From the NCBI GenBank assembly GCA_900556485.1, contig USOX01000004.1, positions 62,001 to 126,000 on the forward strand: DNA of 64,000 nt, given 5' to 3'. Shown piece after piece: positions 10,057 to 20,163 of the stretch (its first letter is position 1; every line of letters begins with the position of its first letter). Source of the DNA: an uncultured Dysgonomonas sp. (GTDB taxonomy: Bacteria > Bacteroidota > Bacteroidia > Bacteroidales > Dysgonomonadaceae). The position numbers and the translations under genes are program-made. The notes beneath the pieces were generated by a model. That model saw nothing but the letters and a program-made list of their open reading frames with translations. It did no database searches and was not told the DNA's origin.

Positions 10057-13000
10057 ATGAAATGTATTTGCCAATATTATCTCCTTATTGTATGTATTCT
10101 ATTCTGCACTTCAGTTTCTTCCAACAATAAAAAGCTGGAAAGTTATTTTTTTAATAAAGTAAATATTGAAACGGGGCTTTCGAACAATACTGTAAAAGCA
10201 GTGATTCAGGATAGCTATGGATTTATGTGGTTCGGAACTCGGAATAAGTTAAACCGTTACGATGGTTCTTCTGTAAAAATATTTGATTGCAACGATCCTA
10301 TAGCCAAACATAGTAATAATAATATTAGTGCATTATTTGAGGACACAAACAAACATTTGTGGATAGGAACAGATAAAGGTATTTTCTTATTTAATCCGAT
10401 AAAAGAATCTTTTTCTTTTTTCGCTAAAAGCACTTCGGAGGGGATAACAATAAATGATTGGGTATCTGAAATACAGGCAGATAATGATAACAATATATGG
10501 ATAATTGTACCCAATCAAGGTATATTCAGATATAATATAGTAAGCAAGCAACTCTTTTGCTATACAGTAGAAAATGGCAGTGCCCTCACACAAGGAGGCG
10601 CACAATGTATGATAATTGATAAGAATGGACGTATATGGATTGGTTCGAATGGTGGTGGCGTTTATTTATACAATAAAGAAAAAGATAATTTCATCCAGAA
10701 TTTAGGAGATAAAAATGGAAATTCTTTAAAAGATTGTAGCATATATGCTATATGTGATTATGGAGAAGAATTACTGATCGGTATACATGATGGAAAATTG
10801 ATGAAATTGAACAAAAAAAGAAATACCTTAACTGATGTAAATGCGAAAAATGTACATTACAAAATAATTCGTTACATCAGCTATATAGATGACGAAATAT
10901 GGGTTGCCACATCGAATGGTTTGTATATAATAAATGAACTAACTAACAGCGAAATCAGAATTCAGGAAGATCCGATGGATAGTAAATCATTGTCGGATAA
11001 TATGATCCATAAAATATACAGAGATAAAGAAGATGGTATATGGCTCACAACTAATTATGGAGGAGTAAATTACCTATCGAATCAAAGTATCAATTTTAAT
11101 CGGTATGTACTATTAAGTAAACGTAATTCTATAAGCAGTAGACAAATAGGGCAATTGCGGGAAGATGCTTATGGAAATATATGGATTGGAACCGAAGATG
11201 CAGGTATAGATATATATAATCCGAGAACCGGAGAATTCAAACGCCTTGGAATAGATATAGGAAAGCCATTACAATATCAAAAAATAGTCAGTCTGTATAT
11301 GGACGACAAGTATGCATGGATCGGATATTTTAAAAATGGACTGGGGATTGTTGATTATAATACTTACCAAGTTAGGCATTATTCGGGTGAAGCTTTAGGG
11401 TTAAATGAACCAAGTATTTACGCAATATGTGAAGATCATTTAGGTAAATTATGGATAGGAAACGGATGGGAAGTATTTATTGGAAATAAGGATACAAAAA
11501 AATTTGATATTCAGCCTCCATCTAAACGGAGCTTTATACATGATATAGTCGAAGACTCGGAAGGAAACATCTGGGTGGCCACCATGGGAAACGGTGTGTA
11601 CAAATACAACCCTGAGACCAGAGAACCAGAACATTATATACATGATGTGGCGGATGAGAAATCTCTCAGTTCTAATGCTGTTGGCGATATGAGTATAGAT
11701 AGTTATGGGAATGTTTGGTTTGCTACAGATAGAGGAGGAATATGCCGCTACAACAAACAAACAGATGACTTTACAACATACTCGATAAAAGACGGGCTCC
11801 CTGATGATGTAACATATAAAATACTGGAAGATAAAAATCATAACCTTTGGTTTGGAACCAACAACGGATTAGTAAGGTTTAACCCGGAAACAAAGGCTAT
11901 AAAAATATTTAAACAAGGAAACGGCCTTCCGGGAAATCAATTTAATTACAAATCAGCATTAGCAAGCAGTTCCGGCATTTTTTATTTTGGTGGCTTAAAC
12001 GGATTAGTTTCGTTCGACCCGTATGAGTATCAGGAAAATAAATATATTCCACCTGTTTATATAACTAAACTTACAATTTATAACAAAGAAATAGGAACCG
12101 AAACTGAAAATTCACCATTAGATAAAAGTATTATTCATACCCATAAAATTGTACTACAACATAATCAGAGTAACCTCAAATTCGATTTTGTTTCATTAAG
12201 CTACACTGCATCGGAAGAAAATATGTATGCTTACAAAATGGATGGAGTAGACCCTCAGTGGATATATACAAATAACAATCATAGCATTTCTTACGCCAAA
12301 CTTCCTCCAGGCAAATATACATTCAAAGTGAAAGGAAGCAACAATGACGGTGTATGGAATGATGAAGGTAATTATATCAATATAGAAATTCTACCTCCCT
12401 GGTGGTTATCCGGAGTTGCTTATTTTATTTATTTCATTATAATAATTTCACTATTGGTTTACACTTTTTATTGGTATACCAAAAAGCAAGAAATGCGGAA
12501 CAAAGAAAAACAGAAGATTTTTGAAGCTGAGAAAGAAAAGGAACTATTTACGTCTAAGGTAGATTTCTACACAGATATCGCACACGAGATAAGAACTCCG
12601 GTGACTTTAATAAATGGGCCCTTAGAATCTTTGCTTGACATGAATATACCAGATAAGGTCATTCAAAAGAATTTGCATATAATGCAAAAAAACACAACTG
12701 AATTATTAAACTTAATAAACCAGTTATTAGACTTCCGGAAAATTGATATTAATAAGTTTTTATTGACTCTAAAAAATATAAATATATATTCTGTTCTACA
12801 TGATATATACCTTCGGTTTGAACCTATTGCAAATCAAGAACATAAAAAAATAAGAATAAATGTATCAGATAAAAACTTATATATTCCGGTAGACCAAGAT
12901 GCTTTAATAAAAATACTAAACAACTTGTTTTCGAATGCAATAAAATATTCAGATAAAATTATCAATATAAAAATAAAACAGGATGATACATATGCAATTA

Positions 13001-14049
13001 TCAGGTTCAGTAACGACGGAAATCTCATACCGGCTGAGCTGTCAGAACGGATATTTGATCCTTTTTATCAACTAGAAAAGACTAAAAACAGGAATGCATC
13101 TTCGGGTATAGGACTTTCCATAGCACGATCTTTAGCAGAACAACATCATGGATATTTATATTGTGATACGGATGAAGAAACAACAACATTTGTACTTAAA
13201 TTACCTCTGACGCAGGCAAATGTAGCTGAGTCTTCAACTTCTGAAGAATATATAAACGAAGAAAATGGAATAAATGACGACAAGCAGAATCAGGAAATTG
13301 TACTTATTGTAGAAGATAATCAGGAAATGCTTTCCTTTATCGCAGAAAAACTTCAGGAGCATTTCGTAGTGGAAGTAGCATTGGATGGAGAGAGTGCATT
13401 AAAATTGATCGGAGAAAAACGTATTGATATTATAATTTCGGATGTAATGATGCCCGGCATGGATGGGTTTGAATTATGTGAAAAGATTAAGACTAATATT
13501 GATTACAGCCATATTCCTGTTGTATTACTTACAGCAAAGAATGATCTTGAAAGCAAAATAAAAGGCTTGAAATCAGGAGCTGATGCTTATATAGAAAAAC
13601 CTTTTTCTGCTAATTACTTAATTTCTCAATTAATTGCTCTATTAGAGAACAGAAAAAGAGAAAAGATAGCTTTTATGCAAAAACCGTTTCTTGCTGTACA
13701 ACAGGTTAGTATGAATAAGGCAGATGAACAGTTTATGAACAAGTTGGTAAATCACATACATGATAATATTATTGATACTAACTTCAATGTAGAAAAACTG
13801 GCCGAATTGGTAAATGTCAGCCGATCAAGCCTTCATCGAAAAGTACGAGCCTTAACTGGTTTACCCCCTACTGACTTTATTCGTTTAATCCGGCTGAAAA
13901 AAGCGGCTGAAATGATAATTGAAAATGATTATAACATCAATGAAGTATGCTATCTTGTTGGTATTAATTCACCATCATATTTTATTAAAATATTCAGTAA
14001 ACAATTTGGGATGACACCAAAAGAATTTAAGAATCAAAATCATAAATAG
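10057..14049 (+). CDS. Hybrid two-component system sensor/regulator (HTCS 1)
   Basis: This 1330-residue one-protein sensor/regulator lies divergent from the GH95 PUL and probably activates it in response to an oligosaccharide. The signal segment is MKCICQYYLLIVCILFCTSV. About 700 residues of two-component propeller repeats (recurring GYGFMWFGT/GNIWIGT motifs) are followed by a Y_Y_Y domain (about 702-780), a membrane helix (about 783-808), a HisKA with phospho-His 843 (DIAHEIRTP), an HATPase (GIGLSIARSL), a receiver with phospho-Asp 1129 (SDVMMPGMDGFELC) and an AraC-type HTH (about 1247-1328). Another in-frame ATG lies at 9883, but a promoter sits between it and 10057 and the signal peptide starts at 10057. 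All modules needed for signalling are present. Confidence 0.96.
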   Translation: MKCICQYYLLIVCILFCTSVSSNNKKLESYFFNKVNIETGLSNNTVKAVIQDSYGFMWFGTRNKLNRYDGSSVKIFDCNDPIAKHSNNNISALFEDTNKHLWIGTDKGIFLFNPIKESFSFFAKSTSEGITINDWVSEIQADNDNNIWIIVPNQGIFRYNIVSKQLFCYTVENGSALTQGGAQCMIIDKNGRIWIGSNGGGVYLYNKEKDNFIQNLGDKNGNSLKDCSIYAICDYGEELLIGIHDGKLMKLNKKRNTLTDVNAKNVHYKIIRYISYIDDEIWVATSNGLYIINELTNSEIRIQEDPMDSKSLSDNMIHKIYRDKEDGIWLTTNYGGVNYLSNQSINFNRYVLLSKRNSISSRQIGQLREDAYGNIWIGTEDAGIDIYNPRTGEFKRLGIDIGKPLQYQKIVSLYMDDKYAWIGYFKNGLGIVDYNTYQVRHYSGEALGLNEPSIYAICEDHLGKLWIGNGWEVFIGNKDTKKFDIQPPSKRSFIHDIVEDSEGNIWVATMGNGVYKYNPETREPEHYIHDVADEKSLSSNAVGDMSIDSYGNVWFATDRGGICRYNKQTDDFTTYSIKDGLPDDVTYKILEDKNHNLWFGTNNGLVRFNPETKAIKIFKQGNGLPGNQFNYKSALASSSGIFYFGGLNGLVSFDPYEYQENKYIPPVYITKLTIYNKEIGTETENSPLDKSIIHTHKIVLQHNQSNLKFDFVSLSYTASEENMYAYKMDGVDPQWIYTNNNHSISYAKLPPGKYTFKVKGSNNDGVWNDEGNYINIEILPPWWLSGVAYFIYFIIIISLLVYTFYWYTKKQEMRNKEKQKIFEAEKEKELFTSKVDFYTDIAHEIRTPVTLINGPLESLLDMNIPDKVIQKNLHIMQKNTTELLNLINQLLDFRKIDINKFLLTLKNINIYSVLHDIYLRFEPIANQEHKKIRINVSDKNLYIPVDQDALIKILNNLFSNAIKYSDKIINIKIKQDDTYAIIRFSNDGNLIPAELSERIFDPFYQLEKTKNRNASSGIGLSIARSLAEQHHGYLYCDTDEETTTFVLKLPLTQANVAESSTSEEYINEENGINDDKQNQEIVLIVEDNQEMLSFIAEKLQEHFVVEVALDGESALKLIGEKRIDIIISDVMMPGMDGFELCEKIKTNIDYSHIPVVLLTAKNDLESKIKGLKSGADAYIEKPFSANYLISQLIALLENRKREKIAFMQKPFLAVQQVSMNKADEQFMNKLVNHIHDNIIDTNFNVEKLAELVNVSRSSLHRKVRALTGLPPTDFIRLIRLKKAAEMIIENDYNINEVCYLVGINSPSYFIKIFSKQFGMTPKEFKNQNHK

Positions 14050-14078
14050 TTTATTGAAAAACTATTCAGCTATTAAAA

Positions 14079-14110
14079 GAGGGAGCATTGCACTCCCTCA
14101 ATATTTTCTT
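14079..14110. terminator. Bidirectional terminator between HTCS 1 and mscS
   Basis: GAGGGAG (14079-14085) and CTCCCTC (14093-14099) form a perfect 7-bp stem with a 7-nt loop. AAAA precedes it and an AT-rich AATATTTTCTT follows. It lies 30 bp after the HTCS stop and 40 bp after the stop of the convergent channel gene, so it can serve both. Confidence 0.75.
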
Positions 14111-14138
14111 AATAAATGATATCTAAATACCCATTTAA

Positions 14139-15200
14139 TTATTCTACTGTTAATTTATCACTCTCATCCGCATCATTCTCAATATAAACAGTTTGAGTCG
14201 GAAATGCAAAATCTAGTCCGGTTTGATTAAATGATGTCAGAATCTCCATATTTACATCCGAAGTAACCTTTCCTATATCACCCTCTTTTTCAATAAAGTA
14301 AATGAAGGTGATGACAAGTGCTGAATCGGTAAAATCAGAGAAGTTAGCAATTAAATCATTTGAAGAAACATATTGAACTTTAGATGGTATATTTCTTAAG
14401 ATACTCATCGCATTGTTCATATTTTCGGGTGTGGTATTATAAGTTAGTCCTATTTTCGTTACCACTCTTCTCATTGGTTCCATAGTTATATTAATAACAT
14501 AAGCATCCGCCACTTTATAATTGGGGAAAGTTATAACTCTTTTATCGTAGTCTCTCATCCTTGTACTGCGCACACCTATATCTATAATAGTACCTTCAAA
14601 ATTATCTATCCGTACAGTATCGCCAATACTAAAAGGTTTGTCGGTAAGTAAAGTAAATGCTCCAAAGATATTTTTTACTGTATCTTGTGCTGCTAATGCG
14701 AAAGCTATACCACCAATACCCAGAGTACCCAATAACGCCCCTATATTAACGCCTACATTACTAAGTGCCATAACCAGCCCTATTATCCAAACTACAACAA
14801 GCAACGAGCGTCTAACAACAGGCATCATTCTCTGGGTATGGCTCTTATTACCCCAATATACTTCCAATAAATTGCTTACCAAACGGGCAAAAAGCCATGT
14901 AATATTAAGTATAATCAGTATTTTATAAGCGCTGTCAACCGCATGGACAAAACTATCAGGATATACAAGACGATGAATAGCAATCCATATTCCAACCAAC
15001 ATTATACCAAATAAAATGGGCGATTCTATTGAATCATATATAATATCGTCGAGGTGAGTGGATGTTTTCCTTGTTAAGGACTTTAAAACTCTTTTGAAAA
15101 ATAAGGAAACTAATTTGGCGATTATAAACGCCCCAATAATAATAAGTATAGAAATACCCCAATCTTCAACAGTATTTCCCCATATAACTTTATCTAACAT
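14139..15200 (-). CDS. MscS-family mechanosensitive ion channel
   Basis: This is a 353-residue inner-membrane channel of the small-conductance mechanosensitive family. Four hydrophobic segments lie in about residues 15-185. The pore helix region VGVNIGALLGTLGIGGIAFA (about 150-169) is Gly/Ala rich, as in MscS TM3, and leads into the beta domain (FTLLTDKPFSIGDTVRIDNF, then GTIIDIGVRSTRMRDYDKRV). The C-terminal alpha/beta domain ends near DESDKLTVE. The family opens under membrane tension to release solutes during osmotic downshock. The gene stands alone and is convergent with the HTCS, so there is no sign of PUL membership. It may belong functionally with the stress-type genes to its right. 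Confidence 0.93.
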   Translation of the reverse strand: MLDKVIWGNTVEDWGISILIIIGAFIIAKLVSLFFKRVLKSLTRKTSTHLDDIIYDSIESPILFGIMLVGIWIAIHRLVYPDSFVHAVDSAYKILIILNITWLFARLVSNLLEVYWGNKSHTQRMMPVVRRSLLVVVWIIGLVMALSNVGVNIGALLGTLGIGGIAFALAAQDTVKNIFGAFTLLTDKPFSIGDTVRIDNFEGTIIDIGVRSTRMRDYDKRVITFPNYKVADAYVINITMEPMRRVVTKIGLTYNTTPENMNNAMSILRNIPSKVQYVSSNDLIANFSDFTDSALVITFIYFIEKEGDIGKVTSDVNMEILTSFNQTGLDFAFPTQTVYIENDADESDKLTVE

Positions 15201-15789
15201 GCTGTATATATTATTTTGATTTACAATTACTTTATTTATTCAATCAATACTTAAAAAACAGATATCCGTCTCTTATCACTTCATTATTATAAAGTAATAT
15301 ATGAAACATATGGGATTGTCTCCTAAATTAAAATTCAGGACAATTCCTTTATAGTAAAAGATTCTTTATGAAAATTTAAACAGTAGCAAAACTCAATAGT
15401 TTTTCTGATGAAAGTTAAATAACCAAATTTAACCATCACATTTACAGTAAATTATATCTGTTTTTATTTTTATTTAAGAGAAACCACAAAAACAAATTAA
15501 AATATTTTAACATATAGACACTAGTAAGAGTCAAGCTAGTTCACTGAACAATAGACATTTATCCTCTAAACTATAAAATATTATTCTTCGAAGTAAACTA
15601 ATTAAAACAAATTCTTCTTATACAAAGTTCATCCAAGTACATACATCACTGACTGTAAACAATTTACACAAAAAAGGTGTTTAATTAACATCACTTCATT
15701 TTAAAAGAAATTATTTTCACTCATACTCTTTTAGTATTCAGTGAATGAATTTTATAATAGTAATATAAATAATTAAAAAGTACATAATT
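15201..15789. other. 589-bp intergenic region between divergent mscS and glsB-like gene
   Basis: I see no coding frame, tRNA or clear TAnnTTTG promoter. The region is very AT-rich. The only structure is an imperfect hairpin at 15313-15347 (GGATTGTC...ACAATTCC arms with one bulge and one mismatch), which is not followed by a T-run. Two divergent promoters are expected here on position alone. Confidence 0.5.
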
Positions 15790-16041
15790 ATGGAAGGATT
15801 AGGAATTCTTTGGTCTGTTATCATTGGCATATTAGCAGGTGCAATTGCCGGATGGATAATGAAAGGTCGTGGTTTTGGAATAGTAGTAAACCTCATCGTC
15901 GGTCTGGTTGGTAGTTTAATTGGAGGATGGATATATGGTTTGCTGGGAATAGGTAGCGGAGGTATATTAGGTGCACTTGTGATGTCTGTTATTGGTGCTG
16001 TTGTTTTACTTTGGATCATTTCATTATTCAAAAGAAAATAA
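15790..16041 (+). CDS. GlsB/YeaQ/YmgE-family small stress membrane protein
   Basis: This is an 83-residue hydrophobic protein with three Gly-rich membrane segments: GILWSVIIGILAGAIAGWIM, then GIVVNLIVGLVGSLIGGWIY, then GGILGALVMSVIGAVVLLWI. It ends in a basic LFKRK tail. The pattern and length match the family also annotated as transglycosylase-associated protein (YmgE/GlsB). In other bacteria it is linked to stress responses, but its biochemical role is not known. It stands 28 bp before the alpha-amylase start and is probably co-transcribed with it. Confidence 0.9.
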   Translation: MEGLGILWSVIIGILAGAIAGWIMKGRGFGIVVNLIVGLVGSLIGGWIYGLLGIGSGGILGALVMSVIGAVVLLWIISLFKRK

Positions 16042-16069
16042 CCATAATTCATTTAAAAAATCATTAAGT

Positions 16070-17515
16070 ATGAAGAATGGTGTAATGATGCAATACTTCG
16101 AATGGAATCTACCTAATGATGGCAAATTCTGGAAGCAATTAAAGGATGACGCAAAGCATCTTAGTGAAATTGGTGTAACTTCTGTTTGGATTCCGCCAGC
16201 ATATAAGGCTGATGAGCAAGAGGATGAAGGTTACGCTACATATGATCTGTTCGATTTAGGAGAATTTGATCAAAAAGGAACAATCAGAACAAAATATGGT
16301 ACAAAGCAAGAACTTATTGATGCAATTACTGAACTTCATAAGTATCAGATATGTGTATATTTGGATGCTGTAATGAATCATAAAGCAGGTGGTGAATACA
16401 CCGAAAAATTTATGGCTCAGGAAGTCGATCCTAGTGATCGGACAAAAACAGTAAGTGACCCTTATGAGATAGAAGCATATACAGGCTATAATTTCCCGGG
16501 ACGAGAAAATAAATATTCAGATTTCAAATGGCATTGGTACCATTTCTCCGGTACAGATTATAACGCTGCCAATGAGAAAACAGCAATTTACCGTATTCTG
16601 GGCGAAGGAAAAAACTGGAGCGAAGCTGTGGACGATGAAAATGCCAACTATGACTACCTTATGTTCAATGATCTGGATCTAGACCATCCTGATGTTGTTG
16701 CTGAATTAGGTAAATGGGGAAGATGGGTATCCACAGAACTTGGTTTAGATGGTATGCGTCTGGACGCCATTAAGCATATGGATGCTCATTTCCTCAAAAA
16801 ATTCCTCGATGAGGTGCGGTCTGAGAGAGGAGATAACTTCTTCGCTGTGGGCGAATATTGGAAAGAAGATTTTGATGCATTACAGGAATTTCTGGATATT
16901 ACGGGACACTGTCTCAATTTGTTTGATGTACCGTTACACTATAAATTCTATCAGGCATCTCAACAAGGCCGTGACTTCGATCTGACCAATCTGCCTGATG
17001 GGACATTGGTCTCACAGCTACCTGATAAAGCTGTAACATTTGTAGACAATCACGACTCGCAACATGGTAGTTCTTTAGAGTCACAAGTTAAATCATGGTT
17101 TAAGCCTATAGCTTATGCAATTATTTTGTTAATGGAAAAAGGATATCCATGCATTTTTTATGGTGATTATTATAGAATGGGTGATCAGGAATCTCCACAT
17201 CGTAAAATCATAGACATACTTCTGGATGTACGGGCAAAGTATGCTTATGGCAAACAAAATTACTATTTCGATCATCCTAATACTGTAGGCCTTACACGTG
17301 AGGGTGATGATATTCGCGATAATTCTGGCTTAGCATTGCTATTTTCGAATGGTGAAGATGGAGATAAGGTTATGTATGTTGGAGAGAATCACAAAGGCGA
17401 AATATGGCATGAGATAACAGGCAGCATCAATGAAGAAATCACCATAGGTGAGGATGGAAAGGCTCTATTCAAAGTACACGGTGGCAAAATAGCGGTATGG
17501 ATAAAAAAAGATTAA
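16070..17515 (+). CDS. Cytoplasmic alpha-amylase (GH13 subfamily 5)
   Basis: This 481-residue protein has no signal peptide. I use the ATG at 16070 (MKNGVMMQYFEWNLPNDG), which matches the family N-terminus; the frame extends upstream to 15992 but would overlap the previous gene. GH13 signatures are VYLDAVMNHKAG (region I), GMRLDAIKHM with nucleophile D232 (II), AVGEYW with acid E262 (III) and FVDNHDSQ with D329 (IV). MQYFEW at the start and the absence of export are typical of intracellular GH13_5 enzymes that act on alpha-1,4-glucans such as glycogen or maltodextrin. It lies between a GlsB-like gene and an SDR gene (38 bp), which suggests a stress or storage role rather than a PUL role. Confidence 0.94.
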   Translation: MKNGVMMQYFEWNLPNDGKFWKQLKDDAKHLSEIGVTSVWIPPAYKADEQEDEGYATYDLFDLGEFDQKGTIRTKYGTKQELIDAITELHKYQICVYLDAVMNHKAGGEYTEKFMAQEVDPSDRTKTVSDPYEIEAYTGYNFPGRENKYSDFKWHWYHFSGTDYNAANEKTAIYRILGEGKNWSEAVDDENANYDYLMFNDLDLDHPDVVAELGKWGRWVSTELGLDGMRLDAIKHMDAHFLKKFLDEVRSERGDNFFAVGEYWKEDFDALQEFLDITGHCLNLFDVPLHYKFYQASQQGRDFDLTNLPDGTLVSQLPDKAVTFVDNHDSQHGSSLESQVKSWFKPIAYAIILLMEKGYPCIFYGDYYRMGDQESPHRKIIDILLDVRAKYAYGKQNYYFDHPNTVGLTREGDDIRDNSGLALLFSNGEDGDKVMYVGENHKGEIWHEITGSINEEITIGEDGKALFKVHGGKIAVWIKKD

Positions 17516-17553
17516 TAAAACAAATAGTAATAACATTTTAAATAATAGACTAT

Positions 17554-18450
17554 ATGGAAAAATCAAATAATAAAATGCAAAATCCACTTACCCAATATAG
17601 GCAGGATGGGTATCCTAAGCAGCTGCAAGAATATCCTGGCGTTCAATGTGAAATGAATCCGATTCCTGATTGTGGAGAGACAAGTTACATAGGAAATGGA
17701 CGTTTGCAAGGACGTAAAGCCCTTATTACAGGCGGCGATTCGGGAATAGGACGAGCTATAGCAATAGCTTATGCACGTGAAGGAGCCGACATAGCAATTA
17801 ACTATATGGAAGCAGAGCAAAAAGACGCTGAAACGTTGGCTCAACTATTGGAAAAAGAAGGCAGGACAATTGTTCTATTACCGGGAGATATCAGTGAGGA
17901 AGGATTCTGTAGAAAACTTATTAAGGAAGCATATGAAAAATTAGGAGGGCTTGATATATTGGCCTTAATTGCGGCCAAACAAGTCTCTAAAACAGACATA
18001 GAAGACGTGACAACCGAACAGCTTACAAATACCTTTAAAATCAATGTATTTTCTCTGTTCTGGATGGCACAAGAGGCATTACCGCTTCTACCTCCAGGAT
18101 CATCAATTATAACATGTTCGTCAATACAGGCATACCAGCCAAGTCCCGATTTATTGGATTATGCAGCCACTAAAAGTGCCATTATCGCATTTACACGAGG
18201 CTTAGCTAAACAAGTCGCGAACAAAGGTATAAGGGTTAATTCTGTTGCTCCGGGACCAATATGGACAGCTCTACAAGTAAGTGGCGGACAACAACAGGAG
18301 AAGCTCCCCAAATTCGGACAAAATACTCCAATGGAAAGGGCAGGACAACCGGCTGAGCTTGCAGGCGTATATGTATTTCTAGCATCTCAAGAATCGAGCT
18401 ATGTAACAGCTGAGGTATATGGGGTAACGGGAGGAAATCATCTTGGATAA
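17554..18450 (+). CDS. Short-chain dehydrogenase/reductase, general-stress type
   Basis: This is a 298-residue SDR of the extended-N-terminus type resembling Bacillus GSP39/YhdF and E. coli YghA. About 50 residues precede the Rossmann fold ([19 protein letters not shown]). The nucleotide-binding motif is TGGDSGIG (59-66), the catalytic pair is Y203-K207 (DYAATK), and the C-terminal GxxxL end is NHLG. In place of the usual NNAG stretch it has ALIAAKQ (about 137-143), so both Asn are missing; these help support the central sheet in most SDRs. It probably uses NADP(H) on an unknown carbonyl or alcohol. It is 38 bp after the amylase and is likely in the same operon. Confidence 0.9.
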   Translation: MEKSNNKMQNPLTQYRQDGYPKQLQEYPGVQCEMNPIPDCGETSYIGNGRLQGRKALITGGDSGIGRAIAIAYAREGADIAINYMEAEQKDAETLAQLLEKEGRTIVLLPGDISEEGFCRKLIKEAYEKLGGLDILALIAAKQVSKTDIEDVTTEQLTNTFKINVFSLFWMAQEALPLLPPGSSIITCSSIQAYQPSPDLLDYAATKSAIIAFTRGLAKQVANKGIRVNSVAPGPIWTALQVSGGQQQEKLPKFGQNTPMERAGQPAELAGVYVFLASQESSYVTAEVYGVTGGNHLG

Positions 18451-18500
18451 AAAGATAGGAATCTTTATAAAGGATGTCTAATCTATAGTATATCCTTTAT
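18451..18500 (+). terminator. Weak tandem-hairpin terminator candidate
   Basis: Immediately after the SDR stop, AAAGAT/ATCTTT (18451-18466, 4-nt loop) forms a small stem. It is followed by perfect 9-bp arms ATAAAGGAT (18467-18475) and ATCCTTTAT (18492-18500) with a 16-nt loop. There is no true T-run. It may slow or end transcription before the next gene. Confidence 0.35.
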
Positions 18501-18525
18501 TGATAATATTATAAACATAGAGATC

Positions 18526-18927
18526 ATGATTGAGGCTAAAGAACTAAGGATAGGAAATGTAGTAAAATGTATGGGAAGCTATTATTACTATCAACCTAAT
18601 CCCCAATATGTCTATTCAAAGATTATGGAAATAAGGGATAATATTGTTGAAACAAACATAAGCACTCATAAATATAAAGATATTCTCCCAATAGAATTGA
18701 ATGAAGATATCCTGTTAAAAATTGGAGGAAAAAGAATAGCTTCAGCAGAGATATCATTCGCGGAAAACGAACATGACTCCACATCACTTTCTATACTAAA
18801 CGAGGATGGAACATTTTATCTAAAGAGCAAAGACAATTATATCATAAATGTTCCTATCAGAACAGTTCATCAATTCCAAAACTTATATTTTTACATAAAA
18901 GGTAAGGAAATCAAAATAGAACTCTAA
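18526..18927 (+). CDS. Conserved hypothetical protein (ELRIGN family)
   Basis: This is a 133-residue soluble protein of unknown function. The opening MIEAKELRIGNVVKCMG, the middle PIELNEDILLKIGGKR and the end VHQFQNLYFYIKGKEIKIEL match a pattern I recognise from many small Bacteroidota proteins in phages, mobile elements and chromosomes. In these, an ELRIGN start and a VHxLQNLYFxLxGEEL end frame a variable core. No enzyme motif, signal peptide or membrane helix is visible. It sits between the SDR and the lactonase on the same strand. The function is not known, and a phage-like origin is possible but not shown. Confidence 0.75.
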   Translation: MIEAKELRIGNVVKCMGSYYYYQPNPQYVYSKIMEIRDNIVETNISTHKYKDILPIELNEDILLKIGGKRIASAEISFAENEHDSTSLSILNEDGTFYLKSKDNYIINVPIRTVHQFQNLYFYIKGKEIKIEL

Positions 18928-18982
18928 AATATAAAAAATGGGAATGGAACTTTTCGCAACACTTTTTTTAAATGTTTAAAAG

Positions 18983-20038
18983 ATGAAAGATCATATACAT
19001 TTATTGGCAGGGACTTATGCATCGGGGAAAGATAACGGAATTCATGTTTTCAGATTCGACCAGAATACAGGCGAATCTGAAAACATAGGAAAAATAGAAG
19101 CTGATAATCCCACCTATTTTGTATCTTCCCGAAACGGTAAATATATCTATTCTGTTTTAGAAAATGAAGAAACTCCTTCTTATGTAAATGCTTTTACCTA
19201 CAATAAGAGTAAGGAAGAGCTTAGCCAAATAGACAGTATAGTCAGTGGCGATGATGGCTCTTGTTATATCACCATGGATAAAGATAATAAGCATATAATA
19301 ACTGCGAATTATGGAGGAGGTAGCATAAGTATATTTGATATAGATGCGAACGGTCAATTCTATAAAATGTCTCAGTTAATAGTTTTTGAGGGAAAAAGCA
19401 TAGATCCTGAACGTCAAACTCAGTCTCATATACATTGTGTAGAATTTTCGCCGAATGGCAGGTTTCTGTTTGCTACAGATTTGGGCACAGACAAAATTTA
19501 TCAGATGGAAATAGATTATGAATGTAATCAATGTGAGAAAGAGTTTATCATTAATAAAACCATAAAAAACATTGAAGTTACAAGAGGTTCCGGCCCCCGG
19601 CATATTAAATTTCATCCAACAGGAAAATATTTTTATGTAATTAATGAACTTTCGGATACTATTATAACATTTACATATAATGATGGTGAGATTTCTCAAA
19701 TTCAAGAGATTCCTGTGGTTACAAATAAAGCCGGAGGAAGCGCAGATATTGTAATTACTCCTGATGGTAAGTTTTTATATGCATCTGTTAGATTAAAAGA
19801 AGACGGAATAGCCATTTTCAGTATAAATGCTAAAGGTATGCTAGAGAAAATTGATTATCAATCTACAGGAATCCATCCCAGAAATTTACGGATCACACCG
19901 AATGGTAAATATCTATTAACTGCATGCAGAGACAACTCACGTATCGAAATATATAAAATTAATCAAGACAATGGTTTATTGGAAAATATAAAAAAAGATA
20001 TACATATAACAGAGCCTGCCTGTCTCAAATTTATTTGA
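18983..20038 (+). CDS. Lactonase-family seven-bladed propeller (6-phosphogluconolactonase-like)
   Basis: This is a 351-residue propeller of the YbhE/Pgl lactonase family. Recurrent blades show the family pattern: LLAGTYASGKDNGIHVFRF, then SQSHIHCVEFSPNGRFLFAT (as QSHIHCVEFSPNGRF), GSGPRHIKFHPTGKYFYVIN, ADIVITPDGKFLYAS and HPRNLRITPNGKYLL. It has no signal peptide, so it is probably cytoplasmic. Family members hydrolyse sugar lactones such as 6-phosphogluconolactone, but many are assigned by fold only. No pentose-phosphate gene is adjacent. It starts 55 bp after the preceding hypothetical gene and is probably part of the same stress-type block. Confidence 0.88.
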   Translation: MKDHIHLLAGTYASGKDNGIHVFRFDQNTGESENIGKIEADNPTYFVSSRNGKYIYSVLENEETPSYVNAFTYNKSKEELSQIDSIVSGDDGSCYITMDKDNKHIITANYGGGSISIFDIDANGQFYKMSQLIVFEGKSIDPERQTQSHIHCVEFSPNGRFLFATDLGTDKIYQMEIDYECNQCEKEFIINKTIKNIEVTRGSGPRHIKFHPTGKYFYVINELSDTIITFTYNDGEISQIQEIPVVTNKAGGSADIVITPDGKFLYASVRLKEDGIAIFSINAKGMLEKIDYQSTGIHPRNLRITPNGKYLLTACRDNSRIEIYKINQDNGLLENIKKDIHITEPACLKFI

Positions 20039-20051
20039 ATAAAAGAAGATT

Positions 20052-20150
20052 ATGGGAATAAGACAAGATGAGAAATTAAAAGGCCCTAGAGATAAACGAG
20101 GATCAGAAGAAGTTCCGATACAACTTCAGAAATTCTTCTTCCTCTTTTAG
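20052..20150 (+). CDS. Possible 32-residue small protein
   Basis: ATG at 20052 opens a 32-codon frame ending TAG at 20148-20150, between the lactonase and DUF421 genes, and preceded by the purine-rich AAAAGAAG. The product starts MGIRQDEKLKGPRDKRGSEE and ends QKFFFLF: a charged front and an aromatic tail, with no known motif. It fills most of the gap between the neighbours, which favours a real small gene, but chance cannot be excluded. Confidence 0.3.
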   Translation: MGIRQDEKLKGPRDKRGSEEVPIQLQKFFFLF

Positions 20151-20163
20151 TTAAGAATATACA

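Noticed and set aside
15313..15347. Hairpin upstream of mscS as a terminator
   Set aside because: No T-run on either strand, and it does not follow a gene end.
15992..16069. Upstream extension of the alpha-amylase
   Set aside because: It overlaps the GlsB-like gene in another frame, and the GH13_5 N-terminus (MMQYFEW) begins right after the ATG at 16070.
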